Source: Brevibacillus sp. JNUCC-41 (GTDB lineage Bacteria > Bacillota > Bacilli > Bacillales > DSM-1321). From it: a stretch of 64,000 nucleotides of DNA. How positions within the stretch are numbered: position 1 is the stretch's first letter; every line of letters starts with the position of its first letter. The DNA lies in NCBI RefSeq assembly GCF_014844095.1, contig NZ_CP062163.1, forward strand, positions 3,257,501 to 3,321,500, written 5' to 3'. Position numbers and translations under genes: made by a program. The notes beneath the pieces are model-generated. The model ran no database searches. It was not told the DNA's origin and saw only the letters and a list, made by a program, of their open reading frames with translations. Positions 43,254 to 51,907 of the stretch are shown in pieces.

Positions 43254-44459
43254 ATGGATACAGAAAAGATATTAAAGAATTTAGACAGGGTGACACCATT
43301 TTTTCAACCGATTTTCAGTGCAGATCAACATCAGGTAATCGGGTATGAAATTCTAGGGCGCTATGAGGAACAATCGGAATATAAAAGCCTTGGACCTTTT
43401 TTTCACGATTCTGCAGTGCCGGAAGAGTATAGGGTGGAAGTGGATAATTACGTACTTGAAATTGCTTTGGAGAGAATAAAAGACTATGGTGAAGATTTTC
43501 TTATCTTTATCAACAGAGATCCTAATTTGCTAATGCTGGATCATGGCGAAGAATTCATGGAGATTTTACATCGTCATTTTCAACCGGAGGAAATGCACCG
43601 GATCGTGCTGGAACTATCAGACACGATCAGTCCGGAAAACTTAGATCCTTTGCAGCATGTGCTTGCTTACTTTAAAACATATGGGATTAAGATAGCTTTA
43701 GATCATTTAGGACAAGATACGCAATTGGACCGAATCGCACAAATTTCTCCGAATATTTTAAAAGTTAACCTGGACCAGCTTCGCATTTCAGGTGGAGATG
43801 CCTATCAGGTCATCCTGTTTTCTCTAAGCATGCTTGCACGAAAAATCGGCGCTAATTTACTATTTGAGAACATTGAATCCGAATACCAGCTCCGTTTTGC
43901 ATGGAAGAATGGGGGACGATATTATCAAGGGTATTTTTTGGCGAAGCCGGAAGGCGAATTCATTAATAAAGATTTACTTCGTGATAAATTCCATCAAGAA
44001 TGTCAGTCATTCATTTCTTTAGAGACCAAGAAGCTTGAAGCGGTTTATCAAAAAACCTTGCAATTCAACGAGAATATGCAAAATTTCTTAAAACAGCAAA
44101 AGCGGAACGGCTCCCATGAAGAGTTTCTCAATATTTTGGCGAAAAAGTTGGATTCCGTATGTTTTCGGCTTTATATTTGTGATGAAGAGGGGTATCAAAA
44201 ATCCCCCAATATCCTACATAAGGACGGGCAATGGCTAGTCCAACCTAGTTATATGAATAAAAATTGGAGCTGGAGACCTTATTTTCTCGAAAATATCGTA
44301 AAGATGCGCAATGAGAAAAAAGGAAGACTATCCGATTTATACAGTGATATCGAAACAGGGGAAACCATACGGACCTTTTCATACCCCCTGAATAATAAGG
44401 AATACATTTTCTGTGATCTTTCTTATAGTTATTTATATGAAAATGAAGCACTATTATAA
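43254..44459 (+). CDS. ykuI: EAL-domain c-di-GMP receptor YkuI-like
   Basis: This 401-residue protein has an N-terminal EAL domain (residues about 10-245) and a C-terminal PAS-like sensor domain. The EAL motif is altered to EILGRYE, and the usual DDFG motif reads DHLGQ. Both changes suggest weak or no phosphodiesterase activity. B. subtilis YkuI has the same build and binds c-di-GMP without clear hydrolysis. GGGGGA precedes the ATG. A small membrane-protein gene follows. Confidence 0.83.
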   Translation: MDTEKILKNLDRVTPFFQPIFSADQHQVIGYEILGRYEEQSEYKSLGPFFHDSAVPEEYRVEVDNYVLEIALERIKDYGEDFLIFINRDPNLLMLDHGEEFMEILHRHFQPEEMHRIVLELSDTISPENLDPLQHVLAYFKTYGIKIALDHLGQDTQLDRIAQISPNILKVNLDQLRISGGDAYQVILFSLSMLARKIGANLLFENIESEYQLRFAWKNGGRYYQGYFLAKPEGEFINKDLLRDKFHQECQSFISLETKKLEAVYQKTLQFNENMQNFLKQQKRNGSHEEFLNILAKKLDSVCFRLYICDEEGYQKSPNILHKDGQWLVQPSYMNKNWSWRPYFLENIVKMRNEKKGRLSDLYSDIETGETIRTFSYPLNNKEYIFCDLSYSYLYENEALL

Positions 44460-44533
44460 AAAACGATTCATGAATATAATCGCTTTAAATGTGTAACGAT
44501 AAGCAGAAATGATGCGCTTGGAGGAGACATATT

Positions 44534-44761
44534 TTGAGCACGTACATCTGGATTCTAATCATAATCGTTACAATCATGGCATTATATCTGCTCTTTTATA
44601 CTTATTCTGTAGCAAGGGCACAGAAAGTGAAGGCCAGATATGATTCGACTATCGATGATTCTGTTAAAGAACATCCTTATTTAAAGAACCCGGTATTGGT
44701 TTCCCTTTTCGTCGGGACGATTTTGGTTGCCGGTTTTATCTTTTACTATGCTTTTCGATAA
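44534..44761 (+). CDS. Small membrane protein (75 aa)
   Basis: This 75-residue protein has two hydrophobic segments (about 5-23 and 54-72) separated by a charged linker (KVKARYDSTIDDSVKEHPYL). A TTG start has GAGGAG seven bases upstream. It follows the YkuI-like gene by 74 bases and could be co-transcribed. No family is recognised. Confidence 0.7.
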   Translation: MSTYIWILIIIVTIMALYLLFYTYSVARAQKVKARYDSTIDDSVKEHPYLKNPVLVSLFVGTILVAGFIFYYAFR

Positions 44762-44768
44762 TTGTGAG

Positions 44769-44802
44769 AAGGAGATTTCAATATCATGAAATCTCCTTTT
44801 TT
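44769..44802 (+). terminator. Intrinsic terminator after the small membrane protein
   Basis: AAGGAGATTTCA pairs with TGAAATCTCCTT (12 bp) around a 6-base loop and is followed by TTTTATT. Confidence 0.88.
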
Positions 44803-44942
44803 ATTGTGAAGAATGGGCAGTGGTATCAAGGTATCCCGGAGAATTTGATTTTGTAGTTTGGCTTTGATTATGACGGGTATTGAAAGGCATAGGCAAAAAT
44901 CAGAACCATTGGGAGAAATTCTATAACAAGGAGATGATTGTA

Positions 44943-45428
44943 ATGAGGAAATATCTAGTTGCATGTCTTGCCAGTATCCTTTTATTTTTCAGTGGAGGGT
45001 TCACAACTTCAGCGGAAGGCTTACATAGAGAGGAAGTACTATCTTTAGTACAAGATGCCATGGAGAACCAAGGTTCGATCAGTGAGGAAGTACGTACTAA
45101 GGAAGCGATTGAAGGGAAGTTGGATAAACACTTCACAGGTGATTTCATCAAGAAGTTTGTCGAAGCGAATGTAGTGGAAGTCGATGGCGGTTATATGGCA
45201 TTTGGATCAGATTTCGCTCCGTATTATATCCCTTTTTTCAGTTACGACAAGAATACGGAAATTGTATATGGGAAAAACGGTGATGTCATTTATGTTCAGG
45301 AGGAATTCCAGGACATTGGGGACGGACCTGTATCGATGAAAAAACATGTTGAATCAGTTACCTTGAAAAAGGAAAATGATGTTTGGAAGGTTATGGATGT
45401 AAATTATGAAAGTGATAAAATGAAATAA
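44943..45428 (+). CDS. Secreted protein, DUF3993-like
   Basis: This 161-residue protein has a signal peptide (RKYLVACLASILLFFSGGF, cleavage near TTSAEG). A helical segment follows (VLSLVQDAMENQGSI), then a beta-rich C-terminal part ending VWKVMDVNYESDKMK. The pattern resembles the DUF3993 family of secreted Bacillus proteins. AAGGAG precedes the ATG at 44943. The upstream frame extension is rejected. Its function is unknown. Confidence 0.65.
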   Translation: MRKYLVACLASILLFFSGGFTTSAEGLHREEVLSLVQDAMENQGSISEEVRTKEAIEGKLDKHFTGDFIKKFVEANVVEVDGGYMAFGSDFAPYYIPFFSYDKNTEIVYGKNGDVIYVQEEFQDIGDGPVSMKKHVESVTLKKENDVWKVMDVNYESDKMK

Positions 45429-45470
45429 AGCAAGTTTTTCTAAGTTGAAAAATATGGAGCTGAAATGAAG

Positions 45471-45511
45471 AAGTCTAGAGGAGGTCACTGCCTACTCTAG
45501 ACTTTTTTTAT
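45471..45511. terminator. Bidirectional terminator between convergent genes
   Basis: AAGTCTAGAG pairs with CTCTAGACTT around a 14-base loop and runs into seven T residues on the plus strand. Confidence 0.82.
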
Positions 45512-45741
45512 ATATTCAGTTCTTTTTTTATTTCGTCCAATTCAAAACCAACAATGGCTTTCCCGTCGATGACGACCGTTGGAGTGGAATAGGCGCCGTA
45601 TTTATTCGTTAATTCTTTTCGGGCATGTCCATCTGCTTTAATATCCTTTTCTTTGTAAACGACATTATTATCATCAAAGAACATTTTCATGATTTTGCAG
45701 GGAGGGCAATCAGGTTGGGTGTATAGCGTAACGTCTTTCAT
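45508..45741 (-). CDS. Glutaredoxin-family thiol-disulfide protein
   Basis: This 77-residue thioredoxin-fold protein has the active site CPPC at about residues 12-15 (LYTQPDCPPCKIMKMFF) and the cis-Pro segment STPTVVIDGK. It should reduce disulfides or pass electrons to a partner such as ribonucleotide reductase (NrdH-type). GGAGG precedes the ATG. It is followed on the same strand by nothing within 60 bases and shares a terminator with the plus-strand gene. Confidence 0.88.
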   Translation of the reverse strand: MKDVTLYTQPDCPPCKIMKMFFDDNNVVYKEKDIKADGHARKELTNKYGAYSTPTVVIDGKAIVGFELDEIKKELNI

Positions 45742-45834
45742 TTCAATCCTCCATCTATGATTTAGGTAAGGTTTATTTTTTCATTATAGAGGATGCCGAT
45801 ACATTTGAATAGGAAAACACCCCTAGCACCCGTT

Positions 45835-46794
45835 CTACTTCCCTTTTTCCTGTTTTACCAGATAGTCTATCAATCCCATGGAACAAACGTTCAGGTCCAT
45901 GGCGATGATTTCAAAAACAGGATGATCTGTGGTGATTCCTTTTTCGCCTAAATGAAAGGCGACTTCCGTGAAAATATTTTTACTGGTCGCTGCCACTCGT
46001 TCCTCAAAGCTCGCATATTCCCTGTAAGCCGATTTGGCAGTCGCAACAAATTTAGGCAGCCAGTAATGAAGTTGTTTATATACTTCCTTAGGGTTTTCAG
46101 AAACCCCATAATGGCCAAAATATATACGTTCGACGCCGATGCTTTCATACAATTCCGCTGCTGCAAGCATTGCTTCGGGGTTGAATTGGTTTGGCGATGT
46201 GGAAGGTAAGTAAAATTCCAGACCTTCTTCATCGAGTTCACGATAATAGATGCCTACGGTGTCACCTGAAAACATCCCTTTTGAAACCGAATCGAATATG
46301 CTTAAATGATGGTTTGCGTGCCCCGGAGTATCATAAAAGGTCAACTTTGAATTTTCACTTGTTTGCAGGGATTCCCGATCCTGTTTAATCAGCATTTTTT
46401 CAAACGGAATAGGTAAAATCGGATCGAAAAGCTTGTTGAATTCATCACCATATACTGCTTTAGCCCCAGCAATCAAACGTGTTGGATCTTCTAGATGACG
46501 TGCACCTTTTGGATGGACGATCACTTTTGCGTTCGGGCAATGCTGTAAAAAAAGTCCAGCTCCACCTGCATGGTCCAAATGAATATGGGTAAGAATGATA
46601 TATGTAATATCTTCAAGGGCGATTCCCAAATGTTCGAGCCCCTTCATTAAGTGGGGGATGGAAGGGCTGGCGGAAGTTTCGACTAATGTGATGTCTTCAT
46701 CGGCAATTACATATGTACCTGTACGATTTCTTCTATCCAAATCAAAACCATCAATCAATGAAATGCGATAACCAAGTTCACTAATGTTTTGCAA
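45835..46794 (-). CDS. MBL-fold metallo-hydrolase
   Basis: This 319-residue metallo-beta-lactamase-fold protein has the metal-binding motif THIHLDHAGG (about residues 69-78), later His and Asp ligands near TPGHANHHL and FSGDTVGIYY and a terminal helical region. The TTG start at 46794 has GGGGG upstream. Relatives hydrolyse thioesters, lactones or phosphodiesters. It lies minus-strand between a glutaredoxin and ykuJ, without clear functional partners. Confidence 0.82.
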   Translation of the reverse strand: MQNISELGYRISLIDGFDLDRRNRTGTYVIADEDITLVETSASPSIPHLMKGLEHLGIALEDITYIILTHIHLDHAGGAGLFLQHCPNAKVIVHPKGARHLEDPTRLIAGAKAVYGDEFNKLFDPILPIPFEKMLIKQDRESLQTSENSKLTFYDTPGHANHHLSIFDSVSKGMFSGDTVGIYYRELDEEGLEFYLPSTSPNQFNPEAMLAAAELYESIGVERIYFGHYGVSENPKEVYKQLHYWLPKFVATAKSAYREYASFEERVAATSKNIFTEVAFHLGEKGITTDHPVFEIIAMDLNVCSMGLIDYLVKQEKGK

Positions 46795-46978
46795 CAGAAT
46801 CTACCCCCTGAAAAATTTTTCATGTACAAAATCCATTCCTTATTTTATTCTGTTAATAGTGCCATGTAAAGAATGAAGTTTTAAATTATTCTGAATTTAT
46901 TTCGGCGTGGTTACTGGATAGAAAAGTATGGTATAGTGAAACCTATCGAAAAGGTTTTATTCAGAAAGGAGAGGGAGT

Positions 46979-47218
46979 ATGTCTCAATTACAGGGCATCC
47001 TTACCAGATTGAAAAGTCTTCAAGAGCAAGCGAAGGAATCTGAATCTGCTCAACGTTTTTTTGAAATAGATGGTGTGAAAAAGTGCCAGGTTACATATTT
47101 CAGCAAAACAGAAATGTTCGAGCTTGAAGTATACAGTGATAAAGGGAAATCATCCAAATATCAATTTGATAATATTGATATGATTACCATTGAAATCTTT
47201 GATCTTCTTCAATCTTAA
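46979..47218 (+). CDS. ykuJ: YkuJ-like protein
   Basis: This 79-residue protein starts MSQLQGILTRLKSLQEQAKE and contains FFEIDGVKKCQVTYFSKTE and YQFDNIDMITIEIFDLL. It matches the small YkuJ family of Bacillales in length and pattern. Its function is unknown. AAAGGAGAGGG precedes the ATG, and a terminator follows 11 bases after the stop. Confidence 0.85.
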   Translation: MSQLQGILTRLKSLQEQAKESESAQRFFEIDGVKKCQVTYFSKTEMFELEVYSDKGKSSKYQFDNIDMITIEIFDLLQS

Positions 47219-47228
47219 AAAAATCACG

Positions 47229-47262
47229 AAAAGCCGCCCTCCTTTGGAAGCGGCTTTTTTAT
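47229..47262 (+). terminator. Intrinsic terminator of ykuJ
   Basis: AAAAGCCGC pairs with GCGGCTTTT around a 12-base loop and is followed by more T residues. Confidence 0.82.
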
Positions 47263-47313
47263 TGTGAATGAAGCAGTGAAAATTACACATCTTATTAATT
47301 GGAGGGATGTAAA

Positions 47314-47460
47314 ATGAAAAATCCAATGGTAATATGCCCAGCATGCGGTGAGGAAAGAGAAATGGATGATGTATTAACGGCACAATCCAACCAAAATGTA
47401 ATTTATCAATGCCCGGAATGCGGTTTTAAACAGGTTAATATCAAAACTAGTAAAGGCTAA
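47314..47460 (+). CDS. Small zinc-ribbon protein (48 aa)
   Basis: This 48-residue protein has two CxxC pairs, CPAC at about residues 8-11 and CPEC at about 33-36, which should bind one zinc ion. GGAGGGATG lies just before the ATG. It sits between ykuJ and ykuL, the place of the small gene ykzF in B. subtilis, but I have not been able to compare sequences. Zinc-ribbon peptides of this size often act in transcription or protein binding. Confidence 0.72.
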   Translation: MKNPMVICPACGEEREMDDVLTAQSNQNVIYQCPECGFKQVNIKTSKG

Positions 47461-47582
47461 AAATCTCTTGCGGACATCCTGCCGATTGGGATTTTATTGG
47501 TCTAGGAATGAGCCTTTTCTGCTTACATATGTTAAACTATAGAAAGAGCTGTATATAAAAACATATGGTAAGGGGTTTTAAC

Positions 47583-48023
47583 ATGATCGGTACTCATGAT
47601 GGGGATTTATTGGAATCCAGCGTTAAAGACTTAATGATTTCTTCTGAACGCGTGGCCCACGTGCAGGTAACCAATAATTTAGAACATGCACTATTGGTAT
47701 TAACAAAGAGCGGTTATACGGCCATTCCTGTGTTAGATCCGATGTATAAACTGCATGGTTTAATTAGCACACCAGTCATTCTTGATTCAATCTTGGGACT
47801 GGAACGAATTGAATTTGATAATCTTGAGAATAAAAAAGTTTCCGAAATAATGAATATAGAAATACCTCGCCTGCATATTGATGATACATTGACAAAGGGT
47901 GTGGAATTGTTGATTGATCATCCTTTTGTCTGTGTGGAGAATGACGAACATGTATTTGAAGGTATCTTAACGAGAAGAGCAATCCTGAAAAAGGTATTTA
48001 AACAAAATACACCCGATAAATAA
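47583..48023 (+). CDS. darB: c-di-AMP receptor DarB (CBS-pair protein, YkuL)
   Basis: This 146-residue protein consists of two CBS repeats (about 12-70, with KSGYTAIPVLDPMYKLHGLI; and 80-140, with VSEIMNIEIPRLHIDDTL). B. subtilis YkuL/DarB binds c-di-AMP and, without it, activates pyruvate carboxylase and the (p)ppGpp synthetase Rel. GTAAGGGG precedes the ATG at 47583. Its place after ykuJ and before ccpC matches B. subtilis, which supports orthology. Confidence 0.87.
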   Translation: MIGTHDGDLLESSVKDLMISSERVAHVQVTNNLEHALLVLTKSGYTAIPVLDPMYKLHGLISTPVILDSILGLERIEFDNLENKKVSEIMNIEIPRLHIDDTLTKGVELLIDHPFVCVENDEHVFEGILTRRAILKKVFKQNTPDK

Positions 48024-48053
48024 GTAAGGCTTAAAAAGATGGTTAACCTCAAG

Positions 48054-48080
48054 ACTCGCCAGTTGGCGAGTTTTCTTGTT
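48054..48080 (+). terminator. Intrinsic terminator of darB
   Basis: ACTCGCC pairs with GGCGAGT around a 4-base loop and is followed by TTTCTTGTTTTT. Confidence 0.75.
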
Positions 48081-48140
48081 TTTACATATTTGATCCAGCT
48101 AGTGGTAAAGTCTATAAACAGTTAGGGTCTTTGGGGAGGA

Positions 48141-49655
48141 ATGCTGAAATTGGGCCAAGAAGTGAATAGTGCTAAGGTGCAGAATAAAAAATTGAAACGT
48201 CCCTTCATATTAGCTGCGATCATGTTGGCTATGTTTATGAATGCTATTGAAGGAACGATTGTGTCAACGGCAATGCCAGCCATTGTAAGTGATTTAGGCG
48301 GTTTTTCACTTTACAGCTGGGTATTTTCAGGTTATTTGCTCATGAACGCGGTAACAGTCTTGATATATGGAAAGCTATCGGATATTCTCGGGAGAAAACC
48401 TGTTTTATTATTTGGAATCATTGTCTTCCTTATTGGCTCCCTTCTCTGCGGCTTTGCAGATTCTATGACGGAACTCATCATATATCGCTTTATACAAGGT
48501 TTTGGGGCTGGGGCTGTCGCTCCTGTGGCTTCGACAATTGTTGGCGATATTTATAAAAATGAAGAGAGGGCACGCGTACAAGGGTATCTATCGAGCGTGT
48601 GGGGCATTTCGGCTGTCATGGGGCCAGCTTTGGGCGGCTTGCTCGTTGAATCCCTGACTTGGAAGCTTGTCTTCTGGGTAAATATCCCTTTGGGCTTATT
48701 ATCTTTTATTGGTATTTGGTTTTTCCTTCATGAAAATATCGAAAAGAAAAAACGTGATATCGATTACCTAGGTGCAACGCTATTGACGTTATCCATATCC
48801 ACTCTTATGGTGATTCTCGTAGAAGGAGGAGTGAAATGGTCATGGGCTTCAGCTCCGGTCATATCCTTGGCATTAGTGGCCATCATCACCTTCATCTTCT
48901 TCATTCTTCAGGAAAAGAAAGCAGCCGAACCGATGATGCCATTTGAAATTTGGCAGGAGCGTTCCATTCTGATTGCCAATCTTGTATCCCTGACGACAGG
49001 GGTGATGATGATCGGATTATCAAGTTTCCTCCCGACCTTCGTTCAGGGCGTGATGGAACGCTCGCCTACGGTAGCTGGTTTTACATTGACAGCCATGTCA
49101 ATTGGCTGGCCGATCGCATCAATGGTCTCTGGCAGGTTATTGATGAAAATAGGATTCAAATCAACCTCCCTCCTTGGAGGGTGTTCATTGATCCTTGGGA
49201 GCTTGATCCTAGTGTGGATGAAGCCGGAAGCTGGGCCCCTTATTGCTGCCATGGGATCCTTCTTTGTCGGAGTGGGCATGGGCTTGACTTCAACCTCATT
49301 CATTGTCGTCATTCAAAAAACCGTCAGCTGGGAACGAAGGGGCATTGCTACAGCTTCCAATATGTTCATGCGTAATTTAGGGAATACTGTAGGTGCTGCA
49401 TTACTTGGAGGAATCATGAATATGAGGCTTCAGGCCTACTTGAACGAGCATGCGCCAGCCGGCTCGGGAGTGACGATAGATACGGCGAATAAACTGTTGA
49501 ACAGTGAAGAACGCATGTCGCTTCCAGAAAACGTTGTAAATGTTTTACAGGAAGGACTTACATTGTCTTTACAGACGATTTATCTTATTGTCCTGGTCTT
49601 CTCTATAATCAGCTTCCTATTACTTACGAGACTAAGAAAGAATAAGAAGGAATAG
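48141..49655 (+). CDS. MFS drug exporter, DHA2/EmrB-type (14 TM)
   Basis: This 504-residue protein has 14 predicted membrane segments. Typical DHA2 motifs include EGTIVSTAMPAIVSDLGGF in helix 1, GKLSDILGRKPVLL (motif A) and GAGAVAPVASTIVGD (motif C region). It should expel drugs or metabolites by proton exchange. The first ATG is one base after GGGGAGG, so a TTG at 48150 with better spacing is also possible. No adjacent regulator of the TetR or MarR type is present. Confidence 0.87.
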   Translation: MLKLGQEVNSAKVQNKKLKRPFILAAIMLAMFMNAIEGTIVSTAMPAIVSDLGGFSLYSWVFSGYLLMNAVTVLIYGKLSDILGRKPVLLFGIIVFLIGSLLCGFADSMTELIIYRFIQGFGAGAVAPVASTIVGDIYKNEERARVQGYLSSVWGISAVMGPALGGLLVESLTWKLVFWVNIPLGLLSFIGIWFFLHENIEKKKRDIDYLGATLLTLSISTLMVILVEGGVKWSWASAPVISLALVAIITFIFFILQEKKAAEPMMPFEIWQERSILIANLVSLTTGVMMIGLSSFLPTFVQGVMERSPTVAGFTLTAMSIGWPIASMVSGRLLMKIGFKSTSLLGGCSLILGSLILVWMKPEAGPLIAAMGSFFVGVGMGLTSTSFIVVIQKTVSWERRGIATASNMFMRNLGNTVGAALLGGIMNMRLQAYLNEHAPAGSGVTIDTANKLLNSEERMSLPENVVNVLQEGLTLSLQTIYLIVLVFSIISFLLLTRLRKNKKE

Positions 49656-49673
49656 CGAAAAAAGGCAGACTCC

Positions 49674-50006
49674 TTAAATGGAGTTTGCAGTCAAGAGACA
49701 GATGGCTAACAAATTCATTGCCTTCTCAGAGATTGAATTAACAAGCAGGCCACCGCAAAAGCCACCGAAAAGGGTAAATGGGATTAAATGGAGGGCATCC
49801 TTCAATTTTAGCTATTTTTTCTTGAATAAAGTATAAAAGCTAGAAAAAGAAGAAAACATATTGGGAAATTTGACTGAACCAATAACCTGGTGTATGGGTA
49901 AACCTATCAAAAGAAGGGATGTCATTCCGATAAGGCCGCCGCCCCCAGCCAATGTACCGACGAAGGATGCTGCAGAACTGATGACAAGCAGTAAAATGAT
50001 CGTCAA
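49674..50006 (-). pseudogene. Truncated TauE/SafE (sulfite exporter-like) permease gene
   Basis: The minus-strand frame opens at a TTG with AGGGTGAA upstream and reads TIILLLVISSAASFVGTLAGGGGLIG, then FPNMFSSFSSFYTLFKKK, a TauE/SafE N-terminus. It is broken by TAG at 49812-49814. The same frame continues with LKLKDALHLIPFTLFGG and CGGLLVNSISEKAMNLLAICLL until a TAA at 49674-49676. Only about 110 of the usual 250 codons remain. It is therefore a pseudogene with a premature stop and lost 3' part. Confidence 0.8.
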
Positions 50007-50119
50007 AGGATATTCACCCTGTTTCTTTTCTCTTGTATTATAGGCCGACTTTGTTGATAATAAAATTTAAATAAATTAAATCATCATGATAAGATTTAAT
50101 TATCAAGAGGTTGGTGTGT

Positions 50120-51004
50120 ATGTCATTTTCAGAATTTCATTTATTATCCGTGCTTGCTCAGGAAATGAATATGAGAAAAGCAGCTGAGCGGTTGTTCGTT
50201 TCCCAGCCGGCATTATCACAGCGTTTACAATCCATAGAGAAGGATTGGGGCTCGAAACTGTTTCTGCGTTCACAAAAAGGGCTGTCACTGACGCCAGCAG
50301 GTGAAGCGGTAATTCGTTTGGCCAATGAGGTTATCGAAAAAGAAGAAAAGGTCAGGGAAAGCATTCAAGCTATGGACCATGAAGTATATGGGACTTTGAA
50401 AATAGCCTGTGCTTCGATTGTCGGTCAAAATTGGCTGCCGCAAGTATTGAAAAAGTTCGTTCAAAAATATCCGTATGCCAAAATTTCCTTAATCACTGGC
50501 TGGAGCAGTGAGATTTTAAAGTCTTTGTATGAAGGACAGGTGCATATTGGCATCATAAGGGGAGCCCCGGATTGGAAAGGTGTAAAACAGCATTTATTTA
50601 CGGATATGCTGTATCTGGTCGATACTGAAATGAAGGAACTGAATCAAGTGTTCGAAACGGACCGGCCATTCATTCAGTTTAAAAGCGATTCGAATTATTA
50701 TCAGGAAATCCAGGACTGGTGGCATCGGCAATTTAAAACGACACCAAAAAACACTATTGTCGTGGATCAAATCGAAACATGCAAACAAATGGTGTTCAAT
50801 GGAATAGGATATGCAATCCTGCCAGCCATCACTCTGCATGATAAAGATACGAATGTTTTTAAAATCCCTCTACTGGATGGGCATAACCACTCAATCGAAC
50901 GGGATACATGGCTTTGCGGCTATGAATCTGCCTTCCAGTTAAAGCAAGTGCAAGCATTCACGGAAGTGGTGAAAGAGCATATTCGCGACCAAGGAATGTT
51001 ATAG
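50120..51004 (+). CDS. ccpC: LysR-type regulator CcpC (citrate cycle repressor)
   Basis: This 294-residue LysR protein has the N-terminal helix-turn-helix (residues about 15-45: MRKAAERLFVSQPALSQRLQ) and an effector domain that would bind citrate. B. subtilis CcpC (YkuM) represses citB and citZ. The local sequence of the helix-turn-helix is very close to it. GAGG nine bases upstream supports the ATG at 50120 over the TTG at 50111. It follows the darB region, as in B. subtilis, and precedes dapH. Confidence 0.87.
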   Translation: MSFSEFHLLSVLAQEMNMRKAAERLFVSQPALSQRLQSIEKDWGSKLFLRSQKGLSLTPAGEAVIRLANEVIEKEEKVRESIQAMDHEVYGTLKIACASIVGQNWLPQVLKKFVQKYPYAKISLITGWSSEILKSLYEGQVHIGIIRGAPDWKGVKQHLFTDMLYLVDTEMKELNQVFETDRPFIQFKSDSNYYQEIQDWWHRQFKTTPKNTIVVDQIETCKQMVFNGIGYAILPAITLHDKDTNVFKIPLLDGHNHSIERDTWLCGYESAFQLKQVQAFTEVVKEHIRDQGML

Positions 51005-51128
51005 GTCCGCTGACGAAAATGTCAATAGGAGAGAATAATATATAAGAGTGACATTCAACTTGTCTTGCCGGCAGTTGTCTGGTAAATTTAAAACGAGTAA
51101 TGATACATATTTAGGAGGTTTACCCGGA

Positions 51129-51839
51129 ATGAACAAAATGGATGCAAACGAAATTATTTCTTTTATCTCAAATAGTAAAAAATCTACACCTGTAAAGGTA
51201 TATGTCAAAGGCGATTTAGAAGGCATGGATTTTGGACCAGCTTCTAAAACTTTCATAACAGGAAATACAGGTGTTGTATTCGGTGAGTGGTCTGAAGTCG
51301 AAGAAGCAATCAAGGCAGCAGGAACAAAAATCGAGGATTATGTAGTTGAAAATGATCGCCGTAACTCTGCCATTCCTTTATTGGACCTAAAAGGCATCAA
51401 AGCCCGTATCGAGCCTGGCGCAGTAATTCGTGACCAAGTATCCATTGGAGACAACGCAGTCATCATGATGGGTGCATCAATCAATATTGGTTCAGTCATC
51501 GGTGAAGGCACAATGATCGACATGAACGCAATACTGGGCGGTCGTGCAACAGTGGGTAAAAACTGTCACGTAGGCGCAGGTGCCGTTTTAGCAGGTGTCA
51601 TCGAGCCGCCTTCCGCACAACCGGTCATTTTGGAAGATGATGTTTTAATCGGAGCCAATGCGGTCGTACTGGAAGGTGTGAAAATCGGTCAAGGTTCAGT
51701 TGTGGCGGCTGGTGCAGTTGTAACGAAAGACATTCCTCCTTACTCTGTTGCTGCCGGTATCCCGGCGAGGGTCATTAAACAAATTGACGAAAAAACAAAA
51801 TCAAAAACAGAAATCATGCAAGAACTTCGTCAACTTTAA
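51129..51839 (+). CDS. dapH: Tetrahydrodipicolinate N-acetyltransferase
   Basis: This 236-residue protein has an N-terminal helical domain and a left-handed beta-helix of hexapeptide repeats ([20 protein letters not shown] and onward to [20 protein letters not shown]). It acetylates tetrahydrodipicolinate with acetyl-CoA in lysine and diaminopimelate synthesis. TAGGAGG precedes the ATG at 51129. The length equals B. subtilis DapH (236). It is followed by dapL, the deacetylase of the same route. Confidence 0.95.
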   Translation: MNKMDANEIISFISNSKKSTPVKVYVKGDLEGMDFGPASKTFITGNTGVVFGEWSEVEEAIKAAGTKIEDYVVENDRRNSAIPLLDLKGIKARIEPGAVIRDQVSIGDNAVIMMGASINIGSVIGEGTMIDMNAILGGRATVGKNCHVGAGAVLAGVIEPPSAQPVILEDDVLIGANAVVLEGVKIGQGSVVAAGAVVTKDIPPYSVAAGIPARVIKQIDEKTKSKTEIMQELRQL

Positions 51840-51861
51840 TTTCTTTAGTGAATATTGCCTG

Positions 51862-51890
51862 AAGCGTGGATAAATATATCCACGCTTTCT
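51862..51890 (+). terminator. Hairpin between dapH and dapL (attenuator or terminator)
   Basis: AAGCGTGGATA and TATCCACGCTT form a perfect 11-base stem with a 4-base AATA loop, followed by TCTG. A short T-tract suggests partial read-through into dapL. Confidence 0.7.
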
Positions 51891-51907
51891 GTATAGGAGG
51901 AAATAAT

